From an uncultured Clostridia bacterium (GTDB lineage Bacteria > Bacillota > Clostridia > TANB77 > CAG-508): a stretch of DNA of 22,800 nucleotides. A program made the translations under genes and the position numbers. The stretch is from NCBI GenBank assembly GCA_948875265.1, contig CAQRYF010000023.1:1-22800 (forward strand), read 5' to 3'. Of the stretch, positions 1 through 6,856 are shown one piece after another. Positions within the stretch are counted from its first letter, which is position 1; each line of letters starts with the position of its first letter. The notes below the pieces were generated by a model. It was not told where the DNA came from, ran no database searches, and saw nothing but the letters and a program-made list of their open reading frames with translations.

Positions 1-227
1 TTTCTTAAGTCTTTTGTTTCATATTCCAATCTTCTTCTTGAACTTTCAAATAATGTCGTATCTATCATTTCTAATATTCCCACAAGTGTTTTTCTTCCTG
101 CTTCATCAAATACTTTTCTCAAATCTTGGCTAAATAAGCTGATTTCACCCTCTTCAATACTTCTTTTTAAACTTTTTTCTATTTTTTCTTTGTTTTCTAT
201 GATTGTTTGTATTATAATATTAATCAT
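1..227 (-). mobile_element. ISLre2-like (UPF0236) transposase, 5' part, cut by window edge
   Basis: This reading frame runs off the left edge of the window; only its first ~75 codons are present. It starts at ATG 225-227 behind an AAAGGAGG site (237-244) with 9 nt spacing. The protein begins MINIIIQTIIENKEKIEKS and continues with a stretch containing LFSQDLRKVFDEAGRKT, ILEMIDTTLFESS and RRRLEYETKDLRK. This layout, an amphipathic N-terminus followed by a basic R-x-L-x-Y-E segment, is what I know from ISLre2-family (UPF0236) transposases. The catalytic region lies outside the window, so whether the element is intact cannot be judged. The distal terminal inverted repeat is also outside, so the exact outer end (expected roughly 290-350) is not defined. 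Family assignment is by recalled similarity. Confidence 0.7.
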
Positions 228-229
228 AG

Positions 230-290
230 AGAAGCACCTCCTTTGTATGTTTGGTTTTCGTTCAAAAACATCATACCAATTGGTGCTTCT
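230..290 (-). repeat. Inverted repeat spanning the transposase ribosome binding site
   Basis: Perfect 9-bp arms AGAAGCACC (230-238) and GGTGCTTCT (282-290) enclose the transposase leader. A nested 5-bp pair, TTGGT (251-255) with ACCAA (275-279), extends the stem. The start-proximal arm covers two bases of the Shine-Dalgarno sequence and the spacer before the ATG. Only RNA started outside the element would carry both arms. Confidence 0.65.
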
Positions 291-298
291 TTTGTCTA
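270..298 (-). promoter_or_regulatory. Promoter of the ISLre2-like transposase
   Basis: On the minus strand a -35 TAGACA (293-298) and a -10 TATGAT (270-275) are separated by exactly 17 nt. Transcription would begin near 262, giving a leader of about 35 nt. One arm of an inverted repeat (282-290) falls inside the promoter spacer and so would be absent from this transcript. Confidence 0.6.
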
Positions 299-352
299 TT
301 TTTTATTTCATTTTTTCCCACATATTATTTATGCTATATCTCCTTAAATAAA

Positions 353-378
353 AATAACTAGATAAATATCTAGTTATT
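353..378 (-). terminator. Rho-independent terminator after the 421-residue gene
   Basis: A perfect AT-rich palindrome AATAACTAGATA / TATCTAGTTATT (353-364 / 367-378) lies just beyond the stop codon at 384. It is followed on the minus strand by a U-rich run. It separates the gene from the insertion element. Confidence 0.75.
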
Positions 379-383
379 AATTA

Positions 384-1649
384 TTATAAACTTACTTCTT
401 CATTATCATCAGTCACTCCTAAATGAGCACTCTGTGTTTGTTCTTCTTTATCCTTTTTTTCTTTTTGTGCATCTACTGTTTCTTTAAAAACTTTCATTCT
501 TTTTTCTATACTTGATTCATCCATTCCTTTAAAAGCTTTATCTAATCCAACCTTTTGTATAGTTCTAATTATTTTTCTTAATTCTTTATTTTCTGCAATA
601 TTTCTCATTTGATTTATGGCTTGGTTTCTTTCATCTATAGGTAACTTATTTATTATGCTTGTAACTTCTTCCAAGTTTATTAATTCTTCTAAATTTCCTC
701 TTATTTTTGCCTTTATTAAAATAATTTGTCTTTCATCTAACTTTTTATTAGTAAGAATATCTATTTTATTTATAAAAAATTCTTCTTCTTCAGCTGTTAT
801 TTTCTTCATTTGCTGTGATTGTGATATTTTTAGTTCACCAGTTTCTTTATACTTGTATGCAGCATCTTTTGCCATTTGGTTTAAAAGTTCCATTCTAAAT
901 TTTTGTTTATCATATTTATGATATTTCTTTTCACTGTTATTTTTCTTTTCTTTTTTCATAATTTCATTATATTGATTCTGAACTATTTCGGGCATATTTA
1001 TCATAAACATTTCATCTATTGATATTATCTTTGTTAATGAATATAACTGTGTGCTTTTATTATTCATATAGTTATATGCTATTTTCTTAGCTATAATATC
1101 TCTTTTCAAATCCTTTATACTTTTAGAGCTTTCTACAATACCTTCAAACTCTCCTATTACTGATTGTATATATGCATCTGTTGTTTTTTCATTTATTCCT
1201 GCATGTATTCTTCTTAAGCTTTTTGCAACTTGTTTTTGTTTACTTTTCTTATCCCCCATCTGTTTTATTACATTTATTTCTGTTTGTCTATCAATATGTC
1301 TAGATTTTCTTGCTGCATCTGCTAATTTATCAAGATATTTATCTGGAATCTCCTTTCCAATAGCAGCAAGAACTTTCACTCCTAAATTTAATAGTGTTTT
1401 CTCTTTCTCACTTATTTCCTTTTTATCTACAATAGTTTCTATATTTTTAATTAATATCTCTATAATTACTTCGTCTTCTATTTGGTCACTTTCTTTAGCA
1501 GTGTTTACTACTTCATCTAGTAACTCTGGATATTTTTTTATAATTTCATTAATCTTTTTTCTTACTTCCTCTTTATCATCTTTATTTTCTACTTCAGCAA
1601 CAAGCTTTTTTGCTTTTTTAGACCCTATAAAATCTCCAATCCTTCCCAT
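384..1649 (-). CDS. Charged helical protein of unknown function (421 aa)
   Basis: I do not recognise this protein. It starts at ATG 1649 behind GGGAGG with 4-5 nt spacing and has no signal peptide or membrane segment, so it is predicted to be cytoplasmic. Lys and Glu dominate. The sequence looks almost wholly alpha-helical, with clustered charged repeats (GSKKAKKLVAEVENKDDKEE near residues 9-28; KKEKKNNSEKKYHKYDKQK near 230-250) and an acidic, polar tail after about residue 395. No catalytic motif, cysteine pair or nucleotide-binding loop stands out. It has its own terminator and stands alone between the insertion element and adhE, so the neighbours give no clue. I see no convincing promoter in the 100 nt upstream. 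A structural or phage-derived protein is possible but unsupported. Confidence 0.7.
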   Translation of the reverse strand: MGRIGDFIGSKKAKKLVAEVENKDDKEEVRKKINEIIKKYPELLDEVVNTAKESDQIEDEVIIEILIKNIETIVDKKEISEKEKTLLNLGVKVLAAIGKEIPDKYLDKLADAARKSRHIDRQTEINVIKQMGDKKSKQKQVAKSLRRIHAGINEKTTDAYIQSVIGEFEGIVESSKSIKDLKRDIIAKKIAYNYMNNKSTQLYSLTKIISIDEMFMINMPEIVQNQYNEIMKKEKKNNSEKKYHKYDKQKFRMELLNQMAKDAAYKYKETGELKISQSQQMKKITAEEEEFFINKIDILTNKKLDERQIILIKAKIRGNLEELINLEEVTSIINKLPIDERNQAINQMRNIAENKELRKIIRTIQKVGLDKAFKGMDESSIEKRMKVFKETVDAQKEKKDKEEQTQSAHLGVTDDNEEVSL

Positions 1650-1753
1650 GTTTCCTCCCTTTTTGCTTATATGTTAATCTCATAAATTAAATTTATATGT
1701 AATTAATTCACTTTATAAAAATTTAAATTAATTTTTACTATTTATACGGTTCA

Positions 1754-1784
1754 AAAAGAATTTAGGCTAAACCTAAATTCTTTT
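1754..1784 (-). terminator. adhE terminator overlapping the stop codon
   Basis: 13-bp stem AAAAGAATTTAGG (1754-1766) / CCTAAATTCTTTT (1772-1784) with a 5-nt loop, followed by a U-rich tail on the minus strand. The upstream arm contains the last codons of adhE and its TAG at 1773-1775. Confidence 0.85.
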
Positions 1785-4388
1785 CCCATAATAACTATCT
1801 AATAATATTTGTTTTAATTCAGATACTAATGGTAATCTTGGGTTAGCTGTTGTACATTGATCTTCAAATGCTCTATCTGCTAACATATCTACTTTAGATA
1901 AGAACTCTTGCTCATCTATTCCTGCATCTTTTAGAGATTTAGGAATATTTAGATGTTCATTCATTTCTACTACTTTTTCAATCAAGCTATTTATTCCCTC
2001 TTCAACTGTATTAGCTTTTAATCCAACTTTTTTTGCTAATTCATAATATTTTTTATCAGCTATGAAATATTCATATTTTGGGAATGATACAAATTTAGTT
2101 GGTTTTGAGCTATTGTATTTTATTACATATGGTAAAATTATTGCATTTAATCTTCCATGTGGTAAATGGAATTCGGCTCCTAATTTGTGAGCTAAAGAGT
2201 GATTTATTCCTAAAAATGCATTTGTAAATGCCATACCTGCTATTGTACTGCTATTGTGCATCTTTTCTCTAGCTGTTTTATTATTGCCATCATTATATGC
2301 TACCTCTAGATATTTAAATACTAATTCTACTGCTTTTTCTGCTAATGCATCTGTATAATCTGATGCCATATTTGACACATAAGCTTCTAATGCATGTGTT
2401 AATACATCCATTCCTGTATCTGCTGTAATTGATTTTGGTAAACTCATTACTAAATCAGAATCAACAATTGCTACATCTGGTGTTAATTCATAATCTGCTA
2501 ATGGATACTTTTTATTTTTTTCTTTATCTGTTATAACTGCAAATGATGTTACTTCTGAACCTGTTCCTGATGTTGTTGGTATTGCAACCATTTTACACTT
2601 TTCACCTAATTTAGGGAATTTGTAAGTACGTTTTCTAATATCCATAAATTTAAGTTTTAATCCTTCAACATCTGCATCTGGATGTTCATAAAATAACCAC
2701 ATTCCTTTAGCTGCATCAATTGGACTTCCTCCACCTAAAGCTATAATTACATCAGGTTTAAAGTTTTTCATTGCTTCAACACCTTTTTTTATAGTATCAA
2801 ATGATGGATCTGATTCCACTTCACTAAATATCTCTGAATGCACATATTGATTTCTTTGCCTTAAATGATATAATATTTTATCTACATATCCTAATTTCAT
2901 CATACCTTCATCTGTGACGATGAATGCTCTTTCTATATCTGGCATCTTTTCTAGATATCCAATTGAGCCAGCTTCAAAATATATTTTTTCTGGAACTTTA
3001 AACCATTGCATATTAACTCTCCTTTTCGCAACTCTTTTTATATTAATTAAATTTACTGATGATACATTTGCTGTTGTTGAATTTCCACCAAACGAACCAC
3101 ATCCAAGTGTTAGTGATGGCATATTTGTATTATATATATCACCAATTGCTCCATGAGTTGATGGAGAATTTACAATAATTCTTCCTGCTTTCATAGTCTC
3201 TGAAAATTTTAGTATTGTTTCCTGATTTTCTGAATGTATTACAGCAGAATGTCCAAGTCCACCAAACTCTAGTAATCTTTCTGCTTTATTTATACCTTCT
3301 TCTTCATTTTCTACTATATAATAAGTTAAAACTGGACTTAATTTTTCTTTTGAAAATGGATATTCTTCTCCTATTCCTTCTTCATATACAACAAGTACTT
3401 TTGTTTCCTCTGGCACTTTAAATCCAGCTTCTTTAGCTATTGTATATGGTGACTGTCCTGGTACATGTGATTTTAGTTTATACCCATATTCTTCTGTATA
3501 TTCAAACATACTCTCTGAAAGTTTCTTCTTTTCTTCTTCATTTACGAAATAACATCCTGCTTTTCTCATTAATTCTTCAAATTCTTTATATATATCTTTA
3601 TCAACTAAAACTGCTTGCTCTGATGCACATATCATTCCATTATCAAATGCTTTTGATAATACTAAGTCATTTACTGATGTTTCAAGTTTTGCTGTTTTAT
3701 CAATATAGCAAGGTACATTTCCTGGTCCAACTCCTAAAGCTGGTTTACCACATGAATATGCAGCTTTTACCATACCTGTTCCACCAGTTGCTAATATTAA
3801 ATTAACATCAGGATGATTCATTAATAATCTTGTTGCTAAAATACTTGGCTCTTCTATCCATAATATACAATCTTTTGGAGCACCTGCTGCTACTGCCGCA
3901 TCTCTTAAAATTCTAGCCGCTTCTGAACTAGATTTTTGAGCTGATGGATGAAATCCAAATATTATTACATTTCTTGTTTTTGCTGATATTATTGACTTAA
4001 ACATTGTTGTTGATGTTGGGTTAGTAACAGGTGTTACCCCTGCAATTATACCTACTGGTTCTGCTATTTCTACATAGTCTTCTTCATCATTTTCATTTAT
4101 TACTCCGACTGTTTTTTCGTATTTTATACTATGATAAACATATTCTGTTGCAAACATATTCTTAGTTATTTTATCCTCATATATTCCTCTTCCCGTTTCT
4201 TCTACTGCCATTTTAGCCAAATCCATATGATGTTCTAAACCAGCCATTGACATAGCTTTTATTATATTATTAACTGTTTCTTGATCTAATTTCATATATT
4301 CTTTTGATGCTATCCTGGCTCTTTCTAAAAGTTCATCTATCATTTTTTGAACTTTTTGTTCTTCTTTGTTGTTTGTTTTTTCAGACAT
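1773..4388 (-). CDS. adhE: Bifunctional acetaldehyde-CoA/alcohol dehydrogenase AdhE
   Basis: AdhE reduces acetyl-CoA to acetaldehyde and then to ethanol, using two NADH, in the cytoplasm as spirosome filaments. The protein is 871 aa, the usual length. The N-terminal aldehyde dehydrogenase half carries the GVTPVTNPTSTT segment (117-128) and the catalytic Cys254 in NGMICASEQ. The C-terminal iron alcohol dehydrogenase half carries GGGSPIDAAKG (552-562), TTSGTGSE and metal ligands Asp661, His665, His730 and His744, with the same spacing as the E. coli enzyme. An in-frame ATG lies 11 codons upstream (4421), but ATG 4388 is preferred because AAGGAGG sits just before it and the upstream ATG would lie at or before the predicted transcript start. 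It is monocistronic, with its own promoter and terminator. With pflB it completes formate/ethanol fermentation. No Rex-type operator is evident. Confidence 0.97.
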   Translation of the reverse strand: MSEKTNNKEEQKVQKMIDELLERARIASKEYMKLDQETVNNIIKAMSMAGLEHHMDLAKMAVEETGRGIYEDKITKNMFATEYVYHSIKYEKTVGVINENDEEDYVEIAEPVGIIAGVTPVTNPTSTTMFKSIISAKTRNVIIFGFHPSAQKSSSEAARILRDAAVAAGAPKDCILWIEEPSILATRLLMNHPDVNLILATGGTGMVKAAYSCGKPALGVGPGNVPCYIDKTAKLETSVNDLVLSKAFDNGMICASEQAVLVDKDIYKEFEELMRKAGCYFVNEEEKKKLSESMFEYTEEYGYKLKSHVPGQSPYTIAKEAGFKVPEETKVLVVYEEGIGEEYPFSKEKLSPVLTYYIVENEEEGINKAERLLEFGGLGHSAVIHSENQETILKFSETMKAGRIIVNSPSTHGAIGDIYNTNMPSLTLGCGSFGGNSTTANVSSVNLINIKRVAKRRVNMQWFKVPEKIYFEAGSIGYLEKMPDIERAFIVTDEGMMKLGYVDKILYHLRQRNQYVHSEIFSEVESDPSFDTIKKGVEAMKNFKPDVIIALGGGSPIDAAKGMWLFYEHPDADVEGLKLKFMDIRKRTYKFPKLGEKCKMVAIPTTSGTGSEVTSFAVITDKEKNKKYPLADYELTPDVAIVDSDLVMSLPKSITADTGMDVLTHALEAYVSNMASDYTDALAEKAVELVFKYLEVAYNDGNNKTAREKMHNSSTIAGMAFTNAFLGINHSLAHKLGAEFHLPHGRLNAIILPYVIKYNSSKPTKFVSFPKYEYFIADKKYYELAKKVGLKANTVEEGINSLIEKVVEMNEHLNIPKSLKDAGIDEQEFLSKVDMLADRAFEDQCTTANPRLPLVSELKQILLDSYYGKRI

Positions 4389-4425
4389 AATATTCCTCCT
4401 TTTAGTCTTTAGTTTTACCAATATT

Positions 4426-4453
4426 ATTATATATTATTAGAAATTTTTGTCAA
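4426..4453 (-). promoter_or_regulatory. adhE promoter
   Basis: Consensus -35 TTGACA (4448-4453) and consensus -10 TATAAT (4426-4431) with 16 nt between them. Transcription would start near 4419, leaving a ~30-nt leader that holds only the AAGGAGG site. Confidence 0.8.
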
Positions 4454-4523
4454 TAGAACAATATTAAAAAATTACCATTAAAAATAGAGCTTTTTAGCAA
4501 TATAATATAACGAACAAAATAAA

Positions 4524-4547
4524 CGAAGTGTCTATAAAAACACTTCG
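4524..4547 (-). terminator. Terminator after the 113-residue gene
   Basis: 8-bp stem CGAAGTGT (4524-4531) / ACACTTCG (4540-4547) with an 8-nt loop, followed on the minus strand by TTTATTTTGTT. It insulates the downstream adhE promoter from the upstream gene. Confidence 0.8.
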
Positions 4548-4554
4548 CTTAAAT

Positions 4555-4896
4555 TCAGTCCATCAGAATATCATCTGCAATTAGTTCGATAGTATCCCAT
4601 ACTAATCTCAAATTATAATCTTCAGCTTTATGAAAGCTTTTAAGGACCTCCTCATCTGCCATACTCACTACAGTCGCAATATCCGTCTGTAGTTCATATA
4701 GCGGAACTTCTTCCATTTTCGCAATCTTTTCTTGAGCTTCAGCAACATCTTTTATACATTCGTTACTTACAAACTCGTATATGACTTTGCTTAGGTAAGA
4801 AATCCCCTCTTTTTGGTCAGTCAAACCAGAAATTCCTAGTCTATCTAACCTTTCTTGGATTTTCCTCTCAAGTTGCTCATCTCTTATAGGTGCCAT
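4555..4896 (-). CDS. Small protein resembling a lone Spo0A C-terminal domain
   Basis: 113-aa acidic soluble protein, start ATG 4896 with AAAGGAGG ahead of it. The order of helices and several residues recall the DNA-binding C-terminal domain of Spo0A: a RLDRLGIS segment (17-24) where Spo0A has HEIGVP, then GISYLSKVIYEFV (30-42) where Spo0A has Y-L-R-E-A-I-x-M-V, then KIAKM and a final helix ending SMA. The Spo0A recognition helix with its S-R-V-E-R-A-I-R-H signature is not preserved (LYELQTDIATVV instead). If homologous, it may have lost or changed DNA specificity. No receiver domain is present. It has its own consensus promoter and terminator, so it is a single-gene unit. The family call is inference from a by-eye alignment; it may equally be an unrelated helical protein. 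Confidence 0.6.
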   Translation of the reverse strand: MAPIRDEQLERKIQERLDRLGISGLTDQKEGISYLSKVIYEFVSNECIKDVAEAQEKIAKMEEVPLYELQTDIATVVSMADEEVLKSFHKAEDYNLRLVWDTIELIADDILMD

Positions 4897-4935
4897 AAAT
4901 CCTCCTTTCGCCTACATTATTTTTGTGACACTTTA

Positions 4936-4964
4936 ATTATATTATATTTTACATTTTATGTCAA
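4936..4964 (-). promoter_or_regulatory. Promoter of the 113-residue gene
   Basis: Consensus -35 TTGACA (4959-4964), 17-nt spacer and consensus -10 TATAAT (4936-4941). The start site would be near 4929, giving a leader of about 33 nt. A perfect promoter suggests strong basal expression. Confidence 0.8.
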
Positions 4965-4980
4965 TTATAACTTGTTAAAA

Positions 4981-5023
4981 AATTGCCAAAGCTCAGCCCT
5001 ATATTGGCAACTTATTGGCAATT
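4981..5023 (-). terminator. Terminator after the M23 peptidase gene, with two alternative 5' arms
   Basis: On the minus strand TTGGCAATT (4981-4989), followed by TTTTAAC, can pair with either of two upstream copies of TTGCCAA. These copies lie at 5004-5010 (7 bp) and 5015-5023 (9 bp). Both foldings end in the same U-run, so termination is expected either way. Confidence 0.75.
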
Positions 5024-5028
5024 TAATA

Positions 5029-5952
5029 TTATTTATATAAATATTGTTGTGGATTAACATGGCTTCCATTTATTCTTATTTCTAAATGTAGATGTGCTCC
5101 TGTTGAATTTCCTGTTGAACCAACAGCTGCGATCACTTCTCCTGCTGTAACTTTTTGTCCAACAGTTACATACATTTCACTTGTATGTGCATACCAAGTT
5201 TCAATACCATTTCCATGGTCTACTTTTACTAAGTTACCATATGAACCACTATAACTTGCAGATGTAACTGTTCCATCTGATACTACTTTAATAGGTGTTC
5301 CTGATGGTGCTGCTATATCCAAACCTGTATGTGTAGATTTTCTTATTCTACTACTCACTCCATATCTAGAAGAAATTGTTCCTGACACTGGTTTTACAGC
5401 TAATTTTATACCATTAATTTTAGGTGTATTTTCTTCTTCCTTTCTTTGCTCAATTTGATTATTAACTTTTTCTTCAATATTACTTTTAGCTATTTCTATA
5501 TCATTTGTCTCTACTTCTTTTATGTCTTCAGTATATTTTTCAACTATACTAAAATTTAATTCCTGTTCTTCATTTTGCTTATTATCTTTTATTTCATTTA
5601 CTAATTGTTCTGCTTCTTCTATTGTATTAACAGCTTCTATTGCATTATCATTTAATGCAATTTCATAATATTTATATGTTATTTCTAATTCATTCTTCAT
5701 TGCTGTTGCAATTTCATTCTCATTTGTCTTAAGTGTTCTATCAATAAATTTTAACTCATATTCTGGACTTTCCCTTAAATTTATAGAATCTATACTTTTA
5801 TCTTCTTCATTTATAATTACTTGTTTTATATTTTCTTCAAAAGCTTGTTTATTTTTTATATATCCTATCTCTTCTCCAGAAATGCTTACTTTATAGATTG
5901 GTTTATATTTTATTAATATTATCGCAGTAATTAAACCTACAGCTATAATCAC
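5029..5952 (-). CDS. Membrane-anchored M23-family peptidase (LytM-type), start uncertain
   Basis: Zn peptidase expected to cut peptidoglycan cross-bridges outside the membrane. One N-terminal membrane helix is followed by a Glu-rich extracytoplasmic linker, then the LytM domain from about residue 185 (numbered from GTG 5952). Zn ligands are His208 and Asp212 in HTGLD and His289 in HLHLE; His256 in WYAH is the second catalytic His. The linker near 80-150 may hold a small, G5- or SpoIVFA-like spacer domain, which I cannot name. GTG 5952 has no ribosome site and would start inside the membrane helix. The frame stays open upstream to 6015 and encodes a plausible Lys-rich N-terminus, and an AAAGGAG site lies at 6021-6027. 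No ATG, GTG or TTG in that frame follows it; ATT 6009 is the best-placed codon. Either a rare start or a small indel is likely. Confidence 0.9.
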   Translation of the reverse strand: MIIAVGLITAIILIKYKPIYKVSISGEEIGYIKNKQAFEENIKQVIINEEDKSIDSINLRESPEYELKFIDRTLKTNENEIATAMKNELEITYKYYEIALNDNAIEAVNTIEEAEQLVNEIKDNKQNEEQELNFSIVEKYTEDIKEVETNDIEIAKSNIEEKVNNQIEQRKEEENTPKINGIKLAVKPVSGTISSRYGVSSRIRKSTHTGLDIAAPSGTPIKVVSDGTVTSASYSGSYGNLVKVDHGNGIETWYAHTSEMYVTVGQKVTAGEVIAAVGSTGNSTGAHLHLEIRINGSHVNPQQYLYK

Positions 5953-6059
5953 AATGTTAAAATACTTTAAAATTTCTTTTGTATAGTATTTTATTTTATT
6001 GTTTAAAATATATCTTCACTCTCCTTTTTATTGATCATTTTTTAATGCGACCAAATTCT

Positions 6060-6088
6060 ATTATACTATATATTCTCTCCAAAAGCAA
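6060..6088 (-). promoter_or_regulatory. Promoter of the M23 peptidase gene
   Basis: -10 TATAAT (6060-6065) with a weaker -35 TTGCTT (6083-6088) at 17-nt spacing. It lies ~40 nt before the AAAGGAG at 6021-6027, which supports translation starting close to that site rather than at GTG 5952. Confidence 0.6.
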
Positions 6089-6345
6089 ATTATGTATACA
6101 CATTTAATACTAAATTACCAATTTTTCAGCAAAAAATTTGTATTATTTTTCCAATTTATATATATTTTCCTCGTTTTTTCTTTATTTTTCTCTATATTTT
6201 TCCTATTTTTGTGATTTTATAGTTTGTTTTTATATCTTTTATAATCTTATTGTATTATATTTAATATAGCTTTTTTAACTTATATGTTATATATGTATAA
6301 TTAAGTTTCTGTAAATTTAAACTATAAAATGCTATATTATTTAAT
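6089..6345. other. AT-rich divergent intergenic region
   Basis: This ~260-nt stretch between the leftward M23 gene and the rightward XRE gene has no reading frame I would call and no RNA gene. The plus strand is a T-rich run up to about 6260. After that it holds a TATAAT (6296-6301), about 65 nt before the XRE start, which may be that gene's -10 but lacks a good -35. No clear dyad was found. Confidence 0.5.
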
Positions 6346-6366
6346 ATGAATAGGAAGGTGATAAAA

Positions 6367-6702
6367 ATGGCTCTAGACTATACAGTAATAGGTCAAAGAA
6401 TAAAACAAGCAAGACTTGCAAAAAATTATACTCAAGAAGATTTAGCAGAAAAAGTTGATATTTCTGTTGCATTTTTAAGCAGAGTTGAGAGAGGAAATTC
6501 TCATATAAATTTAAAAAGATTAAACCAAATATGTGGTTTATTAGATGTTTCAGAAGGATATGTTTTAAATGGTGCTTCTAGTAACCAATCAAATTACTTA
6601 GATAAAGAATTTGCAGAATTAATAAAATCATGTTCTCCAGAAAAGCAAAAATTAATCTATAATATAGCGCAGGTAATTGCTGAAAATGATGAAAATGAAT
6701 AA
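6367..6702 (+). CDS. XRE-family helix-turn-helix regulator (111 aa)
   Basis: DNA-binding regulator of the Cro/CI-like (XRE) type. Residues 5-60 form the HTH domain: IGQRIKQARLAKNYTQEDLA, then VDISVAFLSRVERGNSHI carrying the recognition helix, then LKRLNQICGLLDVSEGYVL. A short C-terminal helical segment (from about 75) contains SPEKQKLIYNIAQVI, probably for dimerisation. ATG 6367 is chosen over ATG 6346 because the perfect AAGGTGAT ribosome site lies between them. It has no C-terminal peptidase or ligand domain, so it resembles SinR-like or housekeeping XRE regulators common in clostridia. Its target is unknown; the divergent M23 peptidase gene is a candidate by position only. Downstream the DNA passes within 14 nt into an IS3-family remnant. 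Confidence 0.9.
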   Translation: MALDYTVIGQRIKQARLAKNYTQEDLAEKVDISVAFLSRVERGNSHINLKRLNQICGLLDVSEGYVLNGASSNQSNYLDKEFAELIKSCSPEKQKLIYNIAQVIAENDENE

Positions 6703-6715
6703 AAAACAAGCGTTT

Positions 6716-6850
6716 TGTACTGAACCCCAAAAATTGTACATTTTTTGATAGGGCTTAGGCAGCTTTGGAATGAACTCTGTGTTGTACAGGGCTCATTCCT
6801 TTTAATTTGCCCTTTATCCTTTTATTATTATAATAATCTATATATTCTTT
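6716..6850 (-). mobile_element. IS3-family (IS150-like) remnant: one end only
   Basis: The terminal inverted repeat TGTACTGAACCCCAAAAATT begins at 6716, in the form typical of IS150-group IS3 elements. Inside it lies the very end of the OrfB transposase frame. The element is truncated at about 6850, directly against the stop codon of the 663-residue membrane protein gene. No matching second end was found elsewhere in the window, so this is a dead fragment. Confidence 0.85.
6755..6850 (-). pseudogene. IS3-family OrfB transposase, C-terminal fragment
   Basis: Reading minus-strand from 6850 gives KEYIDYYNNKRIKGKLKGMS followed by PVQHRVHSKAA and TAA (6755-6757). The YIDYYNNxRIKxKLKGxSPVQ pattern is the standard C-terminus of IS150-like integrases. 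Nothing of the DDE catalytic core remains. The fragment is in the same frame as the neighbouring membrane protein gene but is separated from it by TGA TAA TAA. Confidence 0.85.
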
Positions 6851-6856
6851 TTATTA

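Noticed and set aside
3215..3805. Plus-strand hydrophobic open frames opposite adhE
   Set aside because: Leu/Phe-rich translations of the antisense of a conserved enzyme; no coding evidence.
4389..4500. Rex operator upstream of adhE
   Set aside because: I looked for TTGTTAA...TTAACAA-like dyads near the adhE and pflB promoters and found none.
6704..6715. AAAAC-AAGC-GTTTT as a terminator of the XRE gene
   Set aside because: Only a 5-bp AT-rich stem and no T-run before the IS end; too weak to call.
6768..6800. Inverted repeat GGAATGA / TCATTCC inside the IS3 remnant as a terminator for the XRE gene
   Set aside because: No U-run follows it on the plus strand in the right place, and it lies within transposase coding sequence.
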